Shown here: positions 8,518 to 16,441 of the stretch, piece after piece | Layout: each line of letters opens with the position of its first letter | Numbering within the stretch: the stretch's first letter is position 1 | From: Streptomyces aurantiacus | Lineage (GTDB): Bacteria > Actinomycetota > Actinomycetes > Streptomycetales > Streptomycetaceae | NCBI RefSeq assembly: GCF_027107535.1 | Contig: NZ_CP114283.1 | Location: 6,820,001-6,884,000 of the forward strand | Direction of reading: 5' to 3' | Length of the DNA stretch: 64,000 nt | The notes under the pieces: model-generated | Told to the model about the DNA's origin: nothing | Database searches by the model: none | What the model saw: only the letters and a program-made list of their open reading frames with translations | Translations under genes and position numbers: made by a program

Positions 8518-9246
8518 CTACTTGTGATCCCAGGACCCGATGCGCATGACTTCCTTTTTCAGCACGTCGCCGAAGGTCGGAATGCCCTCGGTGGTGAACA
8601 CCGAGACAACCGAGTGCACATGCGAGTTGTCGGTGGCCTCACGCAGCAAGGAATGCGCCAGATCAATACGTGAGGTATAGAGGCCGGGCGACTCCGGCGG
8701 ACCGAAGTGGTAATTGCTGACGGTGTCGGTGTTGTAGAGCGCGGACGGCCGGACGATGGTCCAGTCGAGATCCGTCGCACGCACGATCTGCTCCATCCTC
8801 ACCATGTCGTCGTACAGCGTCCGCCCCATGGTGGTGAGGATGGGGTAGAGCACCCTGCGGTACATGAACCGCTCACAGGGCGGTTTCTCACCCGGCTGGC
8901 GATTCGCGTGCACGGCGAGCAGACGGGACGTCACGGTGAGCAGGCGCTTCACGCCGTGCGTGGCCATCGCATCGGTGATGTGCGTGATCCCCCGGGAAAG
9001 CACCGTCACGGGCCGGCGCCCGTAGGGCACTCCCAGAATCGATACGACCGCGTCCTGCCCTGCGATCGCCCGTTCCACCGCCGCCTTGTCGTTCACATCC
9101 GCGCCCAGGGTCTGCAGCTCGGGATCAGCCAGCGGGAATCCTTCGGGCCGCCGTACGACGGCGGTCACCGTGTACCCCGCGGCGAGCGCCTGCTCCGTGA
9201 GATGTCGACCCGTCGAACTATTCGCTCCGAACACAGCGATCTTCAA
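8518..9246 (-). CDS. NAD(P)-binding oxidoreductase (NmrA/SDR-a type)
   Basis: A 242-residue Rossmann protein with the nucleotide motif GANSSTGRH at residues 8-16 and downstream segments (AVVSILG, TIVRPSALYNT) typical of atypical SDR / NAD(P)H-binding proteins. It lacks the YxxxK catalytic pair of classical SDRs in the usual place, so it may be a reductase of the NmrA/flavin-reductase-like group or a redox sensor. Translation starts at TTG with GGAG 7 bases upstream. It lies 51 bases after the methyltransferase gene with no visible promoter, so the two are likely co-transcribed, ending at the hairpin at 8465. Confidence 0.78.
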   Translation of the reverse strand: MKIAVFGANSSTGRHLTEQALAAGYTVTAVVRRPEGFPLADPELQTLGADVNDKAAVERAIAGQDAVVSILGVPYGRRPVTVLSRGITHITDAMATHGVKRLLTVTSRLLAVHANRQPGEKPPCERFMYRRVLYPILTTMGRTLYDDMVRMEQIVRATDLDWTIVRPSALYNTDTVSNYHFGPPESPGLYTSRIDLAHSLLREATDNSHVHSVVSVFTTEGIPTFGDVLKKEVMRIGSWDHK

Positions 9247-9297
9247 TGGGTTTCTCCGTTTCGAGAGGGTCCACAGATCCGAATTCGCTGTTTCTGG

Positions 9298-10062
9298 CTA
9301 AGGCTTGACAGCCGTGTAGAGCGCGAAGGGCGGATTCGCCACGAAGTCGGCCCAGTAACCCTTCTGGGACAGTCCGGCGTGGTGTCCGGGAGCACGGTTG
9401 GGCAAACGCCGGACATCGACCAGACCGGCCTTCTCCATCGCCACCTCCGTGGTACCGGCCGGCCAGAAGAAACCGTCGAAACCGACGTGCGGATCGACGT
9501 CCATCTCGATGTGGATCACCTGGAGGTCCCCGTGCTTCTCCTTGGGCGTGATGGAGAGGCCGTACCGCGGATAGACCGACATCTTCTGGAGGTCGATGTC
9601 AGGGTTCGAGCACAGTGCGACCATCCGGCCGCCCGACACCAGGTTGTCGGCACACCGCTGCACCATCTCGTGGTATTCGACGGTGTCCTTGGCGTGGACG
9701 AATGCCCAGATGGGCGCGACGACGTCGAATTCGCCGAGCAGAGGCAGCTCGGCGGCGTCCACCGCTTCGTACGTGATGCCCAGCTGCTGTTCGGCCTCGA
9801 TCTCCCGCGCCACGTCGACCATGCTCTGCTCGATGTCGATGCCGACGACCTTCTCGGCGCCGAGTCGCTTGAATATGCGGGAATAGAAACCCGTGCCGCA
9901 GGCCACGTCCAGGACTCGTTTTCCGGTGAGGTCAGGAATTCCGGAGAGCAGGGTCTCGCGTTCGACGAAGGCGTACGGGAGGTTCTTGACGGTGTCGTAC
10001 TGGGTGCTCGAAGTCTGGTACTGCTCACTGATCCGGTCGTGATGGGCGCTCTTCTGCATCAT
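9298..10062 (-). CDS. Class I SAM-dependent methyltransferase
   Basis: About 254 residues. Motif I VLDVACGTGFYSR is clear, followed by an acidic motif II (VVGIDIE) that binds the ribose of S-adenosylmethionine, and AVDAAELPL. It belongs to the small-molecule O/N/C-methyltransferases common in secondary metabolism. Two adjacent ATGs (10062, 10059) follow an AAAGG site; the first is used. The gene has its own upstream region carrying a copy of the GAGTTGACAGATTC box at 10208-10194, shared with the dioxygenase upstream. The substrate is not identifiable. Confidence 0.84.
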   Translation of the reverse strand: MMQKSAHHDRISEQYQTSSTQYDTVKNLPYAFVERETLLSGIPDLTGKRVLDVACGTGFYSRIFKRLGAEKVVGIDIEQSMVDVAREIEAEQQLGITYEAVDAAELPLLGEFDVVAPIWAFVHAKDTVEYHEMVQRCADNLVSGGRMVALCSNPDIDLQKMSVYPRYGLSITPKEKHGDLQVIHIEMDVDPHVGFDGFFWPAGTTEVAMEKAGLVDVRRLPNRAPGHHAGLSQKGYWADFVANPPFALYTAVKP

Positions 10063-10193
10063 CCACTGCCTTTCTGCTGAGCAGGACGGTAAGCCGGCGG
10101 ATTCTTCTTTCTCGGCAACTCTGCTGCAATTCCAAGCGGTGCCTGGCTCTGACAGTAGGTGTCGTCGGCCGCGGCATTCCATGCCGAGCCGTC

Positions 10194-10208
10194 GAATCTG
10201 TCAACTCA
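10194..10208 (-). promoter_or_regulatory. TGAGTTGACAGATTC box upstream of the methyltransferase gene
   Basis: On the minus strand TTGACA is followed 17 bases later by TGGAAT, a possible -35/-10 pair. The same 15 bases recur exactly at 11292-11306, upstream of the first dioxygenase gene. Confidence 0.55.
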
Positions 10209-10216
10209 CCCGGAGC

Positions 10217-11215
10217 TCAGCTGAATATCTTCTGCACCTTGCGCGACACCCATTCGCTGACGGTCACCGTGTCGAATCGCTCCACGGCGGATGAATCCGT
10301 GAACGGCCGCATGGGTTCGATGGAGGCGTCGTGGTTGGGGAGATAGAAGAACGGGATGGTGAGCCGGGACGATGTGTCACCGGCCTCCGGATTGGCCACG
10401 CGGTGCATCGTCGACACCCACCGCCCGCCGGTCCACAACGCCATCAGGTCCCCGATGTTGACGACGAAACTTCCCGGAATCGCCGCCACGTCACGCCACT
10501 CGTCCTCACCCTGCAACACCTGAAGACCACCCCGCTCGTCCTCCTGGTACAGGATCGTCAGACTCCCGAAGTCGGTGTGCGGCCCCCGCCGCAACTGCCC
10601 CGGCAACGGCGCCTTTGTCTGCGGCGGGTAGTAGTTCACCGCCACCGACGAACCGTGATGATCGAACTTGTCGTCGAAGAACCCCTCCTCCAGACCCAGC
10701 GCCAGAGCGAACAACCGCATCAGATCAGCGGCCAACTCCCCCATGGCGGCCATGTACTCCTGCCAGGCGTCCTTGAAGTCCGCCGGATCCTTCGGCCAGA
10801 TGTTCTTGTGCGTCCAGCTCGCCCACTCGTTGCCGAGGGTGCTGCGCTCGTCGTCGCTCATCTCCCCGGTCACGTGGGCGGCGTAGGTCTCGCACAGGTC
10901 CGGGGGTGTCTTCTGGTCGAGGCTGCGCGCGAGGGTGCCGCCGGCCCTGCGGTATCCGGACACACCGGGCCGCGAGGCGACCACGTCCTTTTCCCCGTCG
11001 GGCAGTTTGAAGAACGAATTGGTCGCCGTGAACATCCGGTCCACCAACTCCGCGGAAACCCCGTGCCCCACGATGATGAAGAACCCGGAGCTGCGCAGCG
11101 CATTGCCTATCGCTTCGGCAATCGCGGCCCGCCCGAGAGTGCTGCCCCTGGAAGAGAGGTCGATGACCGGGACAAAGCCATCGGTCACGGTGACGGTCAG
11201 CTGATCACTGTTCAA
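10217..11215 (-). CDS. Isopenicillin-N-synthase-family 2OG/Fe(II) dioxygenase A
   Basis: 332 residues from a TTG start. The Fe(II) triad is visible: His213 and Asp215 in GPHTDFGS and His271 in TMHRVAN; Arg284 in SRLTIPFF would bind 2-oxoglutarate. The TTG at 11215 is preferred over an ATG 29 codons upstream because it aligns residue for residue with the start of the tandem paralogue and follows GAGGGAG. Family members hydroxylate, desaturate or cyclise small molecules. Residues about 152-304 are identical, at DNA level too, to the neighbour dioxygenase, while the N-terminal 150 residues are only about 61% identical by hand count. Confidence 0.86.
   Translation of the reverse strand: MNSDQLTVTVTDGFVPVIDLSSRGSTLGRAAIAEAIGNALRSSGFFIIVGHGVSAELVDRMFTATNSFFKLPDGEKDVVASRPGVSGYRRAGGTLARSLDQKTPPDLCETYAAHVTGEMSDDERSTLGNEWASWTHKNIWPKDPADFKDAWQEYMAAMGELAADLMRLFALALGLEEGFFDDKFDHHGSSVAVNYYPPQTKAPLPGQLRRGPHTDFGSLTILYQEDERGGLQVLQGEDEWRDVAAIPGSFVVNIGDLMALWTGGRWVSTMHRVANPEAGDTSSRLTIPFFYLPNHDASIEPMRPFTDSSAVERFDTVTVSEWVSRKVQKIFS
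10304..10761. repeat. 458-bp perfect direct repeat, copy 1
   Basis: Identical base for base to 11558-12015 (offset 1254). It covers the catalytic core of dioxygenase A. Mismatches begin at once on both sides. The pattern fits recent gene conversion or unequal crossover, or an assembly collapse. Confidence 0.93.
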
Positions 11216-11291
11216 GGTACTCCCTCTTTCCGTGGTGTTCGGCTCGTCGAGCGTAGGTCCGGCCGACGTCTGGTCGCCATGCGCCGTGGCT

Positions 11292-11306
11292 GAATCTGTC
11301 AACTCA
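11292..11306 (-). promoter_or_regulatory. TGAGTTGACAGATTC box upstream of dioxygenase A
   Basis: Exact 15-base copy of the element at 10194-10208, in the same orientation, about 80 bases upstream of the dioxygenase A start. It lies in the spacer after the terminator of dioxygenase B, so dioxygenase A seems to have its own promoter. Confidence 0.55.
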
Positions 11307-11370
11307 TTCGACCCCCGGAGATATTCGCCGTCCTCTTTCCTCCCTAGGCTTCGAAGAACGCACGGCGAAT

Positions 11371-11428
11371 GGCCGATCCGCCGGTGGACGTGCCTCTCGG
11401 GGGCGACACATCCACCGGCAGATCGGCC
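11371..11428 (-). terminator. Hairpin terminator after dioxygenase B
   Basis: Arms 11371-11388 and 11411-11428 pair at 17 of 18 positions with a 22-base loop, 28 bases past the dioxygenase B stop. Confidence 0.6.
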
Positions 11429-11455
11429 CGACGCCGATGTGAACTCCGTTCTTGG

Positions 11456-12469
11456 CTATGTGGTTCCGGAGAACATCTTCTGGAGTTTGCAGGACATCCA
11501 CTGTCCTGCGATGACGCCGGCCCCGGAATGCGACCGGTCGACGCACGGCTCCGCGGTCGGCCGCATGGGTTCGATGGAGGCGTCGTGGTTGGGGAGATAG
11601 AAGAACGGGATGGTGAGCCGGGACGATGTGTCACCGGCCTCCGGATTGGCCACGCGGTGCATCGTCGACACCCACCGCCCGCCGGTCCACAACGCCATCA
11701 GGTCCCCGATGTTGACGACGAAACTTCCCGGAATCGCCGCCACGTCACGCCACTCGTCCTCACCCTGCAACACCTGAAGACCACCCCGCTCGTCCTCCTG
11801 GTACAGGATCGTCAGACTCCCGAAGTCGGTGTGCGGCCCCCGCCGCAACTGCCCCGGCAACGGCGCCTTTGTCTGCGGCGGGTAGTAGTTCACCGCCACC
11901 GACGAACCGTGATGATCGAACTTGTCGTCGAAGAACCCCTCCTCCAGACCCAGCGCCAGAGCGAACAACCGCATCAGATCAGCGGCCAACTCCCCCATGG
12001 CGGCCATGTACTCCTCCCACACCTGTCGGAAGTCGGCGGGATTCTCGGGCCAGATGTTGGCCAGTGTCCAGGTGGCCCACTGATCACCGAGTGTCCTGCG
12101 CTCCTCCTCGCACAGCTCACCGGTCACATGCGCGGCGAAGGCCTGGCACAGATCGGGCGGGGACTCCTGGTCGAGGCTGAGGGCGGTCGCGCCGCCCACC
12201 CGCCGGAAACCGGAGACTCCGGGCCGGTGTGCGACGCGGTCCTTCTCCTCGTCCGACAGCTTGAAGAACGTGCTCGTCACCGAGAACATGCGGTCGATGA
12301 GGTCCTGCCGGACCTCATGACCGACGATGACGAAGAATCCGGAGCTCATGCAGGCCTGGTCGATCGCCTCGGCGATCGTGCGACGGCCTTGCGCCGAGTT
12401 TCTGCGGGACAGGTCGACGACGGGTACGAAACCCTGGGCAGCGGTGGCGGTCACCTGATGGTCGCGCAT
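11456..12469 (-). CDS. Isopenicillin-N-synthase-family 2OG/Fe(II) dioxygenase B
   Basis: A 337-residue paralogue of the adjacent dioxygenase, with the same HxD...H metal triad and the Arg of SRLTIPFF. The N-terminal DIOX_N domain (residues about 13-120) differs at roughly four positions in ten from dioxygenase A with no gaps over the first 160 residues. The catalytic half is identical and the last 25-30 residues diverge again. It starts 32 bases after the MFS exporter gene and is probably co-transcribed with it. Two near-copies may act at successive steps, or one may be a back-up; the sequence cannot tell. Confidence 0.86.
   Translation of the reverse strand: MRDHQVTATAAQGFVPVVDLSRRNSAQGRRTIAEAIDQACMSSGFFVIVGHEVRQDLIDRMFSVTSTFFKLSDEEKDRVAHRPGVSGFRRVGGATALSLDQESPPDLCQAFAAHVTGELCEEERRTLGDQWATWTLANIWPENPADFRQVWEEYMAAMGELAADLMRLFALALGLEEGFFDDKFDHHGSSVAVNYYPPQTKAPLPGQLRRGPHTDFGSLTILYQEDERGGLQVLQGEDEWRDVAAIPGSFVVNIGDLMALWTGGRWVSTMHRVANPEAGDTSSRLTIPFFYLPNHDASIEPMRPTAEPCVDRSHSGAGVIAGQWMSCKLQKMFSGTT
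11558..12015. repeat. 458-bp perfect direct repeat, copy 2
   Basis: Second copy of the block at 10304-10761, inside dioxygenase B. No mismatch was found on base-by-base comparison. Confidence 0.93.
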
Positions 12470-12501
12470 GACCAGTTTCTCCTCTGCGACTGCTTCTCGG
12501 C

Positions 12502-13986
12502 CTAGTTCGCCGTCTCGGGTACCGCTTCCGGCTGCGCCGTTCGCCGGCCTCCTCTCGAGAACAGCCCGACGAGGGCCGCGCCGAACACGAGGACTCCGAA
12601 GGCCACCCAGAGCGCCACCGTGTAGCCGTGGACGGTTCCGGCGGTGACAGCGGCCGGCTTGGCCCCGTGGTCCTCGAGGTACGACGCGGTGACGCTGGTC
12701 GCGATGGAGTTCAGCAGGGCGGTGCCGAACGCGGCCCCCACCTGCTGCACCGTGTTGTACGCCGCCGACGCGACGCCTGCTTCCATCGGGTTCAGTGCGG
12801 CCGTCGCCAGGTTGGTCGCCGCGGCCAGCAGACAGCCGAGGCCGAGCCCCGTGAGGATCATGGACGGGGTCAGGTACACCAGGAACACCTGTGAGCTGTC
12901 CACCTCCAGCTGCGTGAGGATCAGCATGCCCGCGGCCGAGGAGAGCAGACTGCCCGCGATCAGGACGTGCGGAGCGACCCGCCGGTGCAGCTTCCCGGCG
13001 ATCAGCATCGCGCCGATCGTGGTGCTGACGGCGTTCACCAGCAGCGTCATGCCTGCCTTGACGGGCGAGTAGCCGAGGATCGTCTGCGTGTAGTAGCTCA
13101 CGAAGAGGTAGAAGCCGAACATCGCGATGAACATCACGCAGACGGAGACGAAGGCGGTGCCCCGGGCCCGGTGTACGAAAATGTGCAGGGGCAGCAGCGG
13201 GAACCGGGACTTGGCCTCCACCAGGACGAACAAGGTCAGCAGGAGAACGCCGCCCACCAGCAGGCCGAGCACCTTCGGGTCGTCCCAGCCGTGCGGTTCG
13301 GCCTGGGTGAAGCCGTAGACCAGCGCCACCAGGCCCGTCGCGCTGAGCAGCACACCGGGAATGTCGAGATTGCGCAGGTCACCGCTCGGGCGGTCCCGCA
13401 TGACCAGCGGAACACCGGCCAGGGTGATCACGGCCATCGGGATGTTGATGTAGAGGCACCATCGCCAGTCGGCGTACTCGGTGAGCAGTCCACCTGCCAC
13501 CACGCCGAGCGCCGCACCGCCCGCGCCGACGCCGGCGAAGACGCCGAAGGCCTTTCCTCGCTCCCGCCCGTCGGTGAAGGTGAGGATCAGGAGGGATAGG
13601 GCAGCCGGCGCCAGGAGTGCGGCGAAGACTCCTTGTGCCGCACGGGCCGCGAACAGCGTTCCCGCGTTCTCCGCGGCGCCGCCGAGTCCCGACGCCAGCG
13701 CGAAGCCGATCAGGCCGATGGTGAAGGACCGCCGATGGCCGAGTGCGCCGCATACGCGCCCGCCCAGGAGGAGTAAGCCGCCGAAGGCAAGGGCGTACGC
13801 CGTGATCACCCAGTGCCGGTCGGTGTCCGTCATTCCCAGCTCCTGCTGGGCCGACGGAAGCGCGATGTTCACGATGGTCGCGTCGAGCACGACCATCAGC
13901 TGAGCAGCGCTCACTACAGGAAGGGTCCACCAGCGCTTCGCGTTCTGCGCCGGGGGCGTGGGGGCCTGTTGCTGAATGTCTGTCAC
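12502..13986 (-). CDS. DHA2-family (14-TM) MFS drug exporter
   Basis: About 494 residues with around 14 hydrophobic segments. Motif LDATIVNIALPSAQQELG in TM1 and the loop motif GGRVCGALGHRRSF are typical of the QacA/EmrB DHA2 group of proton-driven exporters. It diverges from a TetR gene, the usual arrangement for a self-resistance pump and its repressor. A CATAGT -10-like hexamer at 14003-13998 would place the transcript start near 13991. The GTG at 13986 is therefore preferred (nearly leaderless) over the GTG at 13998. It probably exports the product of this cluster or a toxic intermediate. Confidence 0.88.
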   Translation of the reverse strand: MTDIQQQAPTPPAQNAKRWWTLPVVSAAQLMVVLDATIVNIALPSAQQELGMTDTDRHWVITAYALAFGGLLLLGGRVCGALGHRRSFTIGLIGFALASGLGGAAENAGTLFAARAAQGVFAALLAPAALSLLILTFTDGRERGKAFGVFAGVGAGGAALGVVAGGLLTEYADWRWCLYINIPMAVITLAGVPLVMRDRPSGDLRNLDIPGVLLSATGLVALVYGFTQAEPHGWDDPKVLGLLVGGVLLLTLFVLVEAKSRFPLLPLHIFVHRARGTAFVSVCVMFIAMFGFYLFVSYYTQTILGYSPVKAGMTLLVNAVSTTIGAMLIAGKLHRRVAPHVLIAGSLLSSAAGMLILTQLEVDSSQVFLVYLTPSMILTGLGLGCLLAAATNLATAALNPMEAGVASAAYNTVQQVGAAFGTALLNSIATSVTASYLEDHGAKPAAVTAGTVHGYTVALWVAFGVLVFGAALVGLFSRGGRRTAQPEAVPETAN

Positions 13987-13990
13987 ATCA

Positions 13991-14036
13991 ACTCGCACTA
14001 TGGTCGGGTTACTCGAACGTTGGTCTAGTGGCGAGT
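13991..14036. promoter_or_regulatory. Candidate TetR operator in the exporter promoter
   Basis: ACTCGCACTA at 13991-14000 and its near-complement TAGTGGCGAGT ending at 14036 form an interrupted inverted repeat with a one-base offset. It spans the likely exporter promoter, as expected for the site of the divergently encoded TetR protein. The rest of the 14037-14348 spacer holds only the GATTTCAGAAATC palindrome listed separately. Confidence 0.4.
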
Positions 14037-14142
14037 GACTCTACTACACGCCGGGGCGCGGGGGCAGGACGGAAAGTGCTCGCAGGACACCCTCGGCGTC
14101 GGCATCCCGGACCCCAACTATCCTGTTTCCAGGGCCAGTTGA

Positions 14143-14155
14143 GATTTCAGAAATC
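14143..14155. promoter_or_regulatory. GATTTCAGAAATC palindrome in the tetR leader
   Basis: A perfect 6+1+6 palindrome in an AT-rich patch of an otherwise GC-rich spacer, about 195 bases upstream of the TetR start. It could be a second operator. Confidence 0.35.
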
Positions 14156-14348
14156 AACACAGGAAAGAGAGCGGCACGGCCCCGCCACGTCGCGTCCGGT
14201 CGGGGGCGCCCCCGTTCCGGCGCCGGCTCGACGGGCGCCCCTGACGGCCCGTCCCGAGGGCGCGCGAGGCACGGACCGGGCGTCGGGCCATGCAAGACTC
14301 GACCGAAAACACACGGTGATACGTAGTGCACCCCTGGGGGTGAGCCGC

Positions 14349-15077
14349 GTGAATCTGGAGGTGAACGTCATCGCAGGCAAAGAGCGCTCACGGAGCCAGT
14401 CCGGCGCGGGAGTGGGCAACGTCTGGCTTCGGTCCGCACGCGGCAACAGGGGGGAACCGCCGCTCACGCGGGCGCGTATCGTCCAGGCGGCCGTCGCTCT
14501 GCTGGACGAGGAGGGCATGGACCGGCTGACGATGCGTCACCTGGCCGAGCGGCTCCAGGTGGGCGCGACCACCCTCTACTGGCACGTGGCGACCAAGGCT
14601 GACGTCGTCGACCTAGCGGTCGACGCGATCTTCGGGGAGACCTCGGTCCCGGACGAGCACTCCGACAGTCCGCGGGACGACATCGCGACGCTGGTCAACG
14701 ACTGGCGGCAGGCGATGCTGCGGCATCCGTGGGCGGCCACCGTTCCCTCGCGGCAGCGGCCTCTCATGGGGCCCAACTTCCTCGCCTGGATGGAGTTCCT
14801 GCAGTCCGCGCTCCTGCGCTCCGGACTGACCGACAAACGGCTGAACGCCGCGACCTGGGCGCTCTACAACCATGTGATGGGCGCCACGGCCACCCAGTCC
14901 AGCCTTCAGCTCTCCGTCGAGGAGACCCGACTGGGTCAGGAATACCTGGAGAGCCGGCGCGACCAGTACCCGACCGTCGCCACGTACAACTACATCGCCG
15001 ATGACGACTGGGACGCGAGCTTCGTGGCCGGACTGGAGTTCCTGCTGGACGGCATCGAGGCGCAGACGAAGCGCTGA
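14349..15077 (+). CDS. TetR-family repressor with TetR-type C-terminal domain
   Basis: About 242 residues from a GTG preceded by GGGGG. The HTH is clear: LTRARIVQAAVALLDEEG, then LAERLQVGATTLYWHVATK. The C-terminal half (DWRQAMLRHPWAATV...) matches the TetR_C/tetracyclin-repressor-like ligand domain. It most likely represses the divergent DHA2 exporter and responds to the exported compound (inference from arrangement). Frames extending upstream to 14028 are non-conserved, Arg/Pro-rich leader sequence and were rejected. A strong bidirectional terminator follows. Confidence 0.85.
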   Translation: MNLEVNVIAGKERSRSQSGAGVGNVWLRSARGNRGEPPLTRARIVQAAVALLDEEGMDRLTMRHLAERLQVGATTLYWHVATKADVVDLAVDAIFGETSVPDEHSDSPRDDIATLVNDWRQAMLRHPWAATVPSRQRPLMGPNFLAWMEFLQSALLRSGLTDKRLNAATWALYNHVMGATATQSSLQLSVEETRLGQEYLESRRDQYPTVATYNYIADDDWDASFVAGLEFLLDGIEAQTKR

Positions 15078-15084
15078 GAGCGGC

Positions 15085-15121
15085 CCCGCCCCCCTTCGCC
15101 TCTCGCGCGAAGGGGGGCGGG
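15085..15121. terminator. Bidirectional 15-bp hairpin terminator
   Basis: Arms 15085-15099 and 15107-15121 are perfectly complementary over 15 bases with a 7-base loop, between the converging tetR and SnoaL-like genes. Confidence 0.8.
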
Positions 15122-15165
15122 TACCGAACCGTCACGTCATGCCGGAAGGGGCGGGCGCCGGACCG

Positions 15166-15561
15166 TCACGTCGTGCCGGAGGGGTTGGAGATCAGGTAAC
15201 GCCAGAAGCCGTCCGCGCCCCTGCGGGCGATGTCGGTCGCCGTGCCCTCGGTGTGCACATGCGTGCCGTCCGGGCCCGCACCGTCGTGAACGTAGTCGTT
15301 GATCAGCAGAGCCGTGTCACCCACCACGTAGACCTGGCGCAGCAGGACGGTGATCGGGATCCGGTCACGCACGACAGTCGGAAGGGCCGCTCTGCGCCGC
15401 TCACCCGAGGAGGTCTGCCCGGGCCGCACGACGTGCACGGCCTCGGGTTCGAAGAGGGCGTCGAGCAATTCGAGATTTCGCGCGTTGAAGGCGTCGGCAA
15501 AAACATGCGGAAGGTCGGCCGGTTCGACGGGAAGACCGTCGTTGCTCGGTATGTCGGACAT
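15166..15561 (-). CDS. SnoaL-like / NTF2-fold protein
   Basis: A 131-residue alpha+beta barrel protein with the pattern FADAFNARNLELLDALFEPEAVHV, typical of the SnoaL-like/DUF4440 group. Members include polyketide cyclases, hydroxysteroid isomerases and small binding proteins; this short form has no assigned reaction. It diverges from the flavodoxin gene, and a GAGCTGACAGAC box (15622-15611) lies about 50 bases upstream of its start, matching boxes of the cluster. A 24-base imperfect direct repeat containing CCGTCACGTC overlaps its 3' end. Confidence 0.7.
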   Translation of the reverse strand: MSDIPSNDGLPVEPADLPHVFADAFNARNLELLDALFEPEAVHVVRPGQTSSGERRRAALPTVVRDRIPITVLLRQVYVVGDTALLINDYVHDGAGPDGTHVHTEGTATDIARRGADGFWRYLISNPSGTT

Positions 15562-15610
15562 GGGCCGAGTAAAGCAGTCTGAATGCGGGCCGACAGCTCC
15601 CGGGACGGTT

Positions 15611-15664
15611 GTCTGTCAGCTCCCGGATTCCACTCGGAGCGGCCCGGGCCGGACCTGACAGATT
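15611..15664. promoter_or_regulatory. Divergent promoter region with two TGACAGA boxes
   Basis: The minus strand carries GAGCTGACAGAC (15622-15611) toward the SnoaL-like gene. The plus strand carries CTGACAGATT (15655-15664) toward the flavodoxin gene. Both are variants of the repeated cluster box. Confidence 0.45.
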
Positions 15665-15761
15665 ATGCGAATCGGCCTGGGCCCGCCCTTTGCCAAACCG
15701 GCATGATGCAGGGGATATCCGCGCGCCCCCTGCCTGATCCGGTCGACAAGGAGCGGACACC

Positions 15762-16430
15762 TTGACCAACATCACCATCGTCTTCCATTCCCGCAGTGGG
15801 AACACCTACCAGCTCGTGGAGAAGGCCGCGAAGACGGCACTGGACGCCGGTGCCGAGGTGCGCGTGCGCAGGGCGCCCGAGCTTCCCGACCCGATGATCC
15901 TCGACAGGGCGGCCCATGCCGAGCTCGAGAAGGCCACCGCGGACGTCCCGGACGTCGGGCTGGACGACCTCGTCTGGGCCGACGCGATCATGGTCGGCAC
16001 GCCGGTCCACTACGGTCTTCCGGCTCCGCAGATCCTCAACTTCATCGACCACACCGGGCCGGTCGCCATTCCCGGCAAGCTCATGAACAAGGCGGTGTCC
16101 GCGTTCGCTTCCGGATCGATGCCGCACGCCGGCCAGCAGGCCGCGATCCTCGCGCTGCACAACGCGTTCTGTCACTGGGGAGCGGTGATTGTGCCGAACG
16201 GCTCGGCCGCCGCCGTGCTGCATCAGCCGGGCAACGGGGCGCCGTACGGGACCGGCACCATCTCGCGGCACGAGGCGAACAGCGTGACCGAGGACAACTT
16301 CGGCGCGATCGAGTACCAGACGTTGCGTACCCTCCAGGTCGCCGGGGCGCTCACCCGGGGTCTGCGCCCGGAACCGAAGATCACCATGGTGAGCGACGAA
16401 CGGCTGCGCACCTTCGGCCTGGACATCTGA
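15762..16430 (+). CDS. Flavodoxin-like NAD(P)H:quinone oxidoreductase (WrbA type)
   Basis: A 222-residue protein starting at TTG with an ideal AAGGAG eight bases upstream. HSRSGNTYQL at residues 9-18 is the FMN phosphate loop of flavodoxins, and GTPVHYGLPAPQ is the WrbA-type second flavin loop. Such proteins reduce quinones by two electrons, which suits a pathway making hydroxylated aromatics or may simply protect the producer. The VOC gene follows 11 bases later, so they form an operon. Confidence 0.84.
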   Translation: MTNITIVFHSRSGNTYQLVEKAAKTALDAGAEVRVRRAPELPDPMILDRAAHAELEKATADVPDVGLDDLVWADAIMVGTPVHYGLPAPQILNFIDHTGPVAIPGKLMNKAVSAFASGSMPHAGQQAAILALHNAFCHWGAVIVPNGSAAAVLHQPGNGAPYGTGTISRHEANSVTEDNFGAIEYQTLRTLQVAGALTRGLRPEPKITMVSDERLRTFGLDI

Positions 16431-16441
16431 CGGGGCCCGGC

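Noticed and set aside
14028..14348. Long N-terminal extension of the TetR protein
   Set aside because: The segment is Arg/Pro/Gly-rich, contains a palindrome likely to be regulatory, and TetR proteins of this group begin shortly before the HTH.
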